A stretch of DNA of 64,000 nucleotides from Rhyzopertha dominica. Taxonomy: Eukaryota > Arthropoda > Insecta > Coleoptera > Bostrichidae. The notes beneath the pieces are model-generated. The model was not told the DNA's origin. It saw only the letters and a list, made by a program, of their open reading frames with translations, and did no database searches. The stretch spans positions 34,033,786 through 34,097,785 of the forward strand of contig QCXZ01000041.1 of the NCBI GenBank assembly GCA_025024175.1, written 5' to 3'. Shown here in pieces: positions 58,214-64,000 of the stretch. How positions within the stretch are numbered: the stretch's first letter is position 1; every line of letters starts with the position of its first letter. The translations under genes were made by a program, and so were the position numbers.

Positions 58214-58979
58214 GTGAGTCGATAAGTTTGCTTACTGGTGCTTGAGCTATCAATACCTACTATCTAGATACCAGATATATACTAAAGTCCCTAGATTTAT
58301 AGAGTACCACAAGTCGCCATTTTCACTCCAAAAAATGAGGATATTTGTGGCAGAACAGGATGATATTTGGGCGTTAGAAAATTATTAGAATAAAACGTCA
58401 TCTTTATATTCATTTCTAAACATGAGCTTTATGAGAAACATCCTGCCTTCTAATATAAAACTATTGTTTAAGTTAAGAGAGGGTATTTAAAGAAAGGCTT
58501 GCAGGTTGAGACAAATGGTTTATTTTATAGCAGCATTAGCAGTCTACCTGTGCACACTCACTACCAAGTCTCAGAGTCCGGGCAGAAATAATATGTGGCG
58601 ATGAAAGGAATATAATGTAACCATTAAACATTTAAGAGTTAAAACCATAGATAGAAACGATAAAAAAGCGCGATAAATGGAAATTGCAGCAATGAGTTTG
58701 TAATTTTATTTCTGTATATTTATACACGTTGTGCTATCGGTCTGTATATTATAATTAAATCTTATAAAATAATAAATACAAGTATAAGGCTGGACTGTTA
58801 AAATTATTTTCTGGAGAGTAAGTCTCCAACAATCACCGTCACTGGTTCGGCAAACAAAAGACGAAACGACTGAATAAACAAACTTTATTCCGTATTTAAC
58901 TATAAAAGTACAAACTGAAACTCGCCAAACAGAACAATGTCAACAGTTTAATCATAATAAAACTTTTTCTTTCTCCGTG
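58214..58979. other. No gene seen
   Basis: AT-rich, without repeat ends or exons that I can support. Confidence 0.4.
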
Positions 58980-60770
58980 GTTTAACTGACTTTGACTGAC
59001 TGATCTACTTTTCGCCTTCGGGTCGTTTTGTAAACGTTGATGGATGCGTGAAAGATTGAAACTAGTTTTTTTTTAATATACATACTATAGTGATAGCACT
59101 TTTCTCCTTTGGAAATTTTAGAACGACACCAGATCTCGCTACCATCTACGCCAACAAAAAACAGTGGAGTTTGTCCCGATTGGTTCAATACCGTTCTACA
59201 ACTTTTGAGGGGAACTGTTCCATCCTTCGGTTTCATCGCTCCAGCGTTCTATCTGATTACAAGTGAACAGAATACCTAGCAAGAGCAAGTTCCTGAAACA
59301 TCCTCGACTTGAAGTTTCTCCCTTGATCTGATGTAGTTCTAATGCATTCCAAAGCTGCACTTGAGATTATAGATGAGGACTACAACCGAGGATTACCTAT
59401 TGATTTTTTACTGCATTAGTTTCTGGCCACTTGCTGAAGTAATCTATAGCCTCTGGGTTGTACTAATTTTTGTTTATTGTTGTTGAAACCTTTGAACCCT
59501 TGATGGCGACGTAGGTTATACACTCGAAGTACTATTTCTCTATATCTTGCCCACAATATACTCAGTAGAATCATTCATGTGTTTTTGCCAGTCTTGTTTA
59601 CTACAAGTTAGAGCCCGATGCTCCTCTTGCAACACCAGTGGTATGTATTTCTTGAGCATTATAGGTAAATTGCATCGTTACCGTTGTCCACTGTCAAAGA
59701 TTTACACTAGGCCCACATTGATTTTAAGGTGGAACTTTCTGAGGACACCTCTTCCTATTCAGGTCGTAGTTTGTTGTATACTTTCCATTTAAGTAAAGGA
59801 CCAATATTACTGTCTTCTTGTTAAATCTCAGCAGTCCATTCTGCTACCCTTACATCGACCGTGCCCTCACGCTCGTTCATCCGCTTGCAGTGTTTCTGTA
59901 TCGCCTTCTGCAAACCAACAGAAACAGGCCTTCTGGATAATCAGCGTTGTTATGATGCCTTCCTGAACGATGCTGTATTTTAAAATTATACTGCTGCAGT
60001 CTTTCCATTCATCCAACGACTTGTCCCTCTGATTTTTTAATCGTAGAAGGATAGTGCAGCATGTCCTTTTGAGGACTTCTTGCCCATAAAGGTATTTATG
60101 GAAATGGTCTATGGACTTTACTATAGCCAGCAGTTCTTTCTTCGTTACGCGGTAGTATATCTCAGGTTTAGTTAAAATCGTACAGCACAGCTACAATACC
60201 AAACTCTTTTATCATCCGTATCCAACATAAATTTTCTATGGCATTAATGGTTTGCCAATATCAAACTACTGTGTAACACGGACTTTAGTATTCTGTTAGC
60301 TCACATGTACTAGTTTTGATGCAAATATCGTCTTATGCCGTGATTGAAAAGTGCAAATCCTTCCACGAATCTTCTGTAGTAGATACAAATTCCTAGGAAA
60401 CTCATTTCCTCATATATATTGGGGACGTGGTCAATCTCAAACGCCTGGATCCCATCAACATTGTGGCCAAAGAAGTGCAAACTTTTCTAGAATTAACTTT
60501 AGATTCGCTTCTCGAAATCTGTTGAACGCCTCTTGTAGGTTCCTCAGGTGCTCTTCAAAATTGCACCCCATAACCATGACTTCGTATCCACATAAGTACA
60601 CTTAACACCAATAATGCCATTAATCGTTCAAACGTAGCCGGAACATTCCATACGCCTTTGTCCCGTGGATGTATTCCCGCCAGCCAGTATCCACTCTTGA
60701 AGTCCGACGTCGAAAACCAGGTGGGTCCAGATAAGGTGGGCAATGTTGTCACCTACCCCCTCGGCTACGC
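58980..60770 (-). pseudogene. Third Ty3/gypsy relic: RT, RNase H, integrase
   Basis: Minus strand, high to low coordinates: TWFSTSDFKSGYWLAGIHP and NVPATFERLM (RT), VMVMGCNFEEHLRNLQEAFN and RFREANLKL (after the active site; the YLDD motif itself is scrambled to YLCGYEV), KEFVG-like pieces, VTKKELLAIVKSIDHFHKYL (RNase H), then DYFSKWPE-like and TSDQGRNFKSRMFQELA (integrase core), and VVERY, TNRDKL, FLLA towards 59150. Order is correct for Ty3/gypsy pol. Numerous stops and shifts occur. The vocabulary differs from the relic at 52856, so it is another lineage. Confidence 0.78.
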
Positions 60771-61559
60771 GGGTATGCGACTAAAACAGTCTATAGTATA
60801 GACCATCTAAGCAAACATATTCGTAATTTAAGGCATTGCGAACTTGACTGCTCAGTGTGTGGGCGCAAATACAAGAGAAGCAAAATAATGGCGCCAACTG
60901 CATTTGCTGCTACAAAAATTCGCAGTACGTGCGCGACTAAACGAAAAATATTGTCAATCACAAAAGTAATTCATCACAGTTCAATAACACAATATTTTGA
61001 GTGTAAAATGAAGCTTACAAAAAAGGGACCAAAAAGCTCCGCCTTAGTACCTCAAAAATTCACTGTATCCCTTAGGAAAACGCAATTATACAAGGGAATA
61101 CTTACTTCCCCCAAAATTCACAAAAAGAACTCTGCCTGAACTTTACGCCGCAATGAAATTTATCAGCAAAAAAGTGTTGCGTCCTCAGAAAGGTTTTTTT
61201 TATTTATTGCACTGTCACTTCTTCATATTTTAATTTAAATCAAATACAGTCGACGGGCTCTTCTCGAGCCCTCCAATTACATACATTTGCGGTTCTTCGG
61301 GCTGAATCACACAGTATGGTACACCTGTAATAGAGTTTTAGAATTTTTCTTAAGATTTGCATTTCGTACATACCTAATAACTTGCATCTTTCGGTGTGAA
61401 AACGACTCGCAGAGCGAGATCCAGTTTTTCGTAGTAGCTTTGAATATAGAATGTACATTCTATATTCAAAGGTAGTAGTAATCGCACTGGGCTTTGCTTC
61501 CAACTCTCGTTGTTTTTATAAGGTAGGTATTATATCGACAGTTGTTTATCAATTGAAAC
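60771..61559. other. No gene recognised
   Basis: A 94-codon basic + frame (60855-61139) is not recognisable. The region contains the perfect palindrome at 61438-61471. Part of it may be leader or LTR of the Bel-Pao relic that follows. Confidence 0.3.
61438..61471. repeat. Perfect 34-bp palindrome between GTAGTAG direct repeats
   Basis: CTTTGAATATAGAATGT at 61438-61454 is followed by its exact reverse complement through 61471, without a spacer. GTAGTAG precedes (61431-61437) and follows (61472-61478). Confidence 0.9.
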
Positions 61560-63200
61560 GCTTTTGAATACACCCGCACTAATTATATTTTAAATGAACG
61601 GCGTTGATTTCATCTTTCGCAATCGCGAACATGCAAAAAGAATAGAGAAGTTGTTCAAGCGTTTAGATATGGCTACTATTATCAAGCTTAAATTACGTTA
61701 TAGTTCCACTGAGGTTCCTACTTATTTAACTTTATCTAAATATTTAAAGCAGAGCTGTTGCGCTTTTGAGAATATCACACCGTCATCATCTAAAATAAGT
61801 CTGAAGAAAGCCGAATCTAATGAAGTTACTTTACGACATCCAATAATAAACAATCATTAATAAAAATGTTCTATCTGTAAACGCGATCATACTTTATTAA
61901 AGATTGCAAATTCGCTTTTTATTGTCACAAATGTAATAATTTCAATATTTCTAATGGCAGTGGCTCTTCAGCTTCTAATTCGGAATTTTCGCTCGATATA
62001 GAGGCTAAGCCGCTTCTTCTAAATTCGATGTTAGGAATGTATGTTCATCTCCGTGTATTATTGGATTCAGGTTCGCAAACTTCTTACATTACCCAAGACA
62101 GTTTTTTCGTTGGGTTTGGTTAAACATAATAAATCCATAGTTGTGTAAGGCTTAGGTCAGCATGTCATTCTCTCACTAATCTTGGAAGTGTCGATCGTTT
62201 AATTTGCAATGTGGGTAAAAGTAATATTCAGTTTTTTGTCGTAACAATATTCTTTCTAAACCGATATCTTCTAATCATTGGCTACACCTCCAAAACAAGC
62301 TTCCTTTGGCTGATTCTGATTTTGCTACACCTCAATCAGTTTTCATCCTTTTAGGAGCTGATATTTTTTCGCAAGTTTTCTCTAGTCGTATAATCAAGGA
62401 AATCCAGGAGAACCAGACGCTTAAATACCGCTTTTGGCTGTTTTCATGGGAAAATTACAAGACAATGATTTCGTAGACCCGCCATGTACCACTCTTTGTT
62501 CGACAATACATTCACGTTCCCTATATTATTCTATTGTTAGATCAGTTTTTCCTGGTTCGCATATTTTGGAAATTACTAGATGTTTATCTTTGGAGCAACG
62601 CCTTCTTACTGAACTCCACTTATACTCACAGCATAAGGAATTTATGCAAGAATATCTAGATCTTCACCAAATAGAATTAGTGTCAGAAAACACAGTTCCG
62701 TCACAAACGTACAATTTACACATCATTGTATAACAACACCGACTAGCTTTACTACCAAGCTCCAGGTAGTTTTCCATGCGTCAGCAAATCTTGCACATCA
62801 AACATCTCTTAATGATTTGTACACTGGGCCTAAGTTACAAAAAGAAATTGTCACGATTGTTTTGCGTATAGGTCTTCCTAGAATAGTTATTACCGCAGAT
62901 ATAGAAATGATACAAATTCTATTAGAAGACGGACATTGACGACGTATTATTTGGCGCATTTCCCCTAAGATCCGATTCAGGATTATAAGTTAGCAACCAT
63001 TACTTATCTAGCGATTCGAACATTAGTCCAGTTGAGCAACGATGATGGTTCTGAGTTTCCTCTGGCAAGCTGAATCTGTTGGAAGATACCTATATGGATG
63101 ATATAGTTACAGAGACGTCTGATTACTTTGGCATCCTTCGTCTGACTGTTTTCAGTTCAAACTGGAGCCTTTTGTAGACAGCGGCAAGGTGGTCCAACGT
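61560..63200 (+). pseudogene. Bel-Pao retrotransposon relic (gag end, protease, RT)
   Basis: The + strand in many short frames shows a gag C-terminal stretch (YLTLSKYLKQSCCAFENI), a zinc-knuckle remnant (KCSICKRDH), the aspartic protease LLDSGSQTSYIT (62058-62093), LTNLGSVDRLICNVGKSNIQ, a linker with LLTELHLYSQHKEFMQEYLD, the RT entry motif KLQVVFHASANLAHQTSLND (62752-62811; usually KLRVVFDASA), IVLRIGLPRIVITADIE, and the active-site region DTYMDDIVT with YMDD at 63091-63102. This is the canonical Bel-Pao order. Integrase and LTRs are missing, and there are dozens of breaks. Confidence 0.85.
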
Positions 63201-63244
63201 CACCAAGGGGTTATGAAACATTTTTTGTGAATCACGTTGGATTA

Positions 63245-64000
63245 TATGTAATCAGGGGGAGCTGGGTGGAGAGTCACTCTCGGCCCGGCTTTCGCACGAT
63301 ACACTCATGGTGTTATTTATTAGTTTTTGTTTATTTGATTTAATAAAGTTTCTTGGCAAGTAAATCGGTCGTTTACAGTTCAGGTGTGGGGTGGACTGAC
63401 GTGCCGTGATTTCTAAGTCGTTGAAATTGTGCATTAAAGTGAAAGTGCGTCCCGAGTTTGGAAAGTCACGAAGCAATTGTTGAAGATACTAATTGTTAAA
63501 TTTATCATCCGAAATATGGGAAGATACATCCGAGGAAAACGTTCGTCGAGTTCTAGTTCTTCCAGCGACTCATCAACACGTAGTCGNAGTTACGTAACTC
63601 GACAAAAGGAAAAGAAGCAGAGACTCACGCAGCCGTTCAAGGACGGCCCAGACACCACCACCAAGATCGGAAGGGCAAAATAAGAGGAAACGTTCCTCTT
63701 CCGAATCCTCATCTAGTAGCCGGACGAATAGAAGGGATAGTAGACGGAGACCCCAATCGCCCGCGAACCGCAATGTCCGATCTCCGACCCCCAACACGAG
63801 AATAAAGCGATTAGAAGAATTGGTCAAACAGTTGACAAAACAAAGCTCAAGCAAGGAAGATCGGAAGGAAGTGATGCACCTAAGTGTCCGTAGCGACTCT
63901 ATTCCGGAATTTGCGCCGGACAAATCGAATCTTACCGCAAGTCAGTGGCTGGAAAAGGTCGATCAACTCAAACGCATCAACGGGTGGAACGACATCACAA
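63245..64000 (+). mobile_element. Ty3/gypsy element 5' part: possible LTR and gag, runs off the window
   Basis: The gag frame probably opens at ATG 63516 (MGRYIRGKRS then a serine run and SDSSTRS). It changes frame around 63650 to RKRSSSESSSSSRTNRR and IKRLEELVKQLTKQSSSKE, and reaches DSIPEFAPDKSNLTASQWLE and KVDQLKRINGWND, the start of the gypsy gag capsid. The N-terminal Arg/Ser-rich region suggests nucleic-acid or nuclear targeting. Upstream, 63245-63400 includes an AATAAA at 63341 and could be the LTR, but I could not fix its borders or a primer binding site. An n base and one frameshift are present; apart from these the copy looks younger than its neighbours. Confidence 0.65.

Noticed and set aside
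1..64000. CRISPR arrays, operons, bacterial genes, rRNA
   Set aside because: None seen. The spliced gene and transposon content are eukaryotic; the direct repeats present are not evenly spaced with unique spacers.
1..64000. Single n bases as biological features
   Set aside because: They are assembly ambiguities. A few fall inside relic frames (for example 16164, 42137, 49347) and may hide real bases.

Overview
The window looks like a piece of an insect nuclear genome. It is AT-rich, has almost no long intact open reading frames, contains one recognisable spliced housekeeping gene, and is crowded with decayed transposable elements of families common in insects: hAT, mariner, pogo/Tigger, Helitron, Jockey/CR1/R1-type non-LTR, Ty3/gypsy, copia, Bel-Pao and Penelope. 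Scattered single n bases suggest a draft assembly. I could not fix the insect order from sequence alone.

The only host gene I can name is a cytochrome b5 on the + strand. It has four coding exons (19154-19273, 31718-31846, 37647-37726, 37910-37949) with consensus splice sites and phases that join to an unbroken 122-residue protein. Its 12.4-kb first intron holds a Helitron split by a non-LTR insertion, a pogo fragment and a hAT-like MITE. Its 5.8-kb second intron holds a foldback and a degenerate ~20-bp minisatellite. A second possible host exon, an ATG exon ending in a strong splice donor, lies at 58130-58213.

Left flank (1-19 kb): the right end of a hAT-like MITE; a hAT transposase relic; a full MITE copy with 8-bp target duplications that contains an R1-like relic and a tRNA-headed SINE-like insertion; a ~700-bp foldback; a dispersed repeat; a mariner-like scrap; and two non-LTR relics. 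Middle (38-50 kb): a non-LTR relic; a copia 3' end with polypurine tract and partial LTR; a nearly whole pogo element with matching termini; a GC-rich patch; another hAT-like MITE with target duplications; and a broken mariner. Right flank (50-64 kb): gypsy fragments in opposite orientations, a Penelope fragment, an inverted second copy of the 8.9-kb repeat, a third gypsy, a Bel-Pao relic, and the 5' part of a gypsy element whose gag runs off the window.

I found no convincing new multi-gene system. The most curious recurring signal is a short module, CTGAAGA or CTGATGA followed by a small hairpin and then CGAAA, which appears in several otherwise unrelated repeats and resembles a hammerhead ribozyme core. 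No translation, RNA folding or database search was run; all calls come from reading the sequence.
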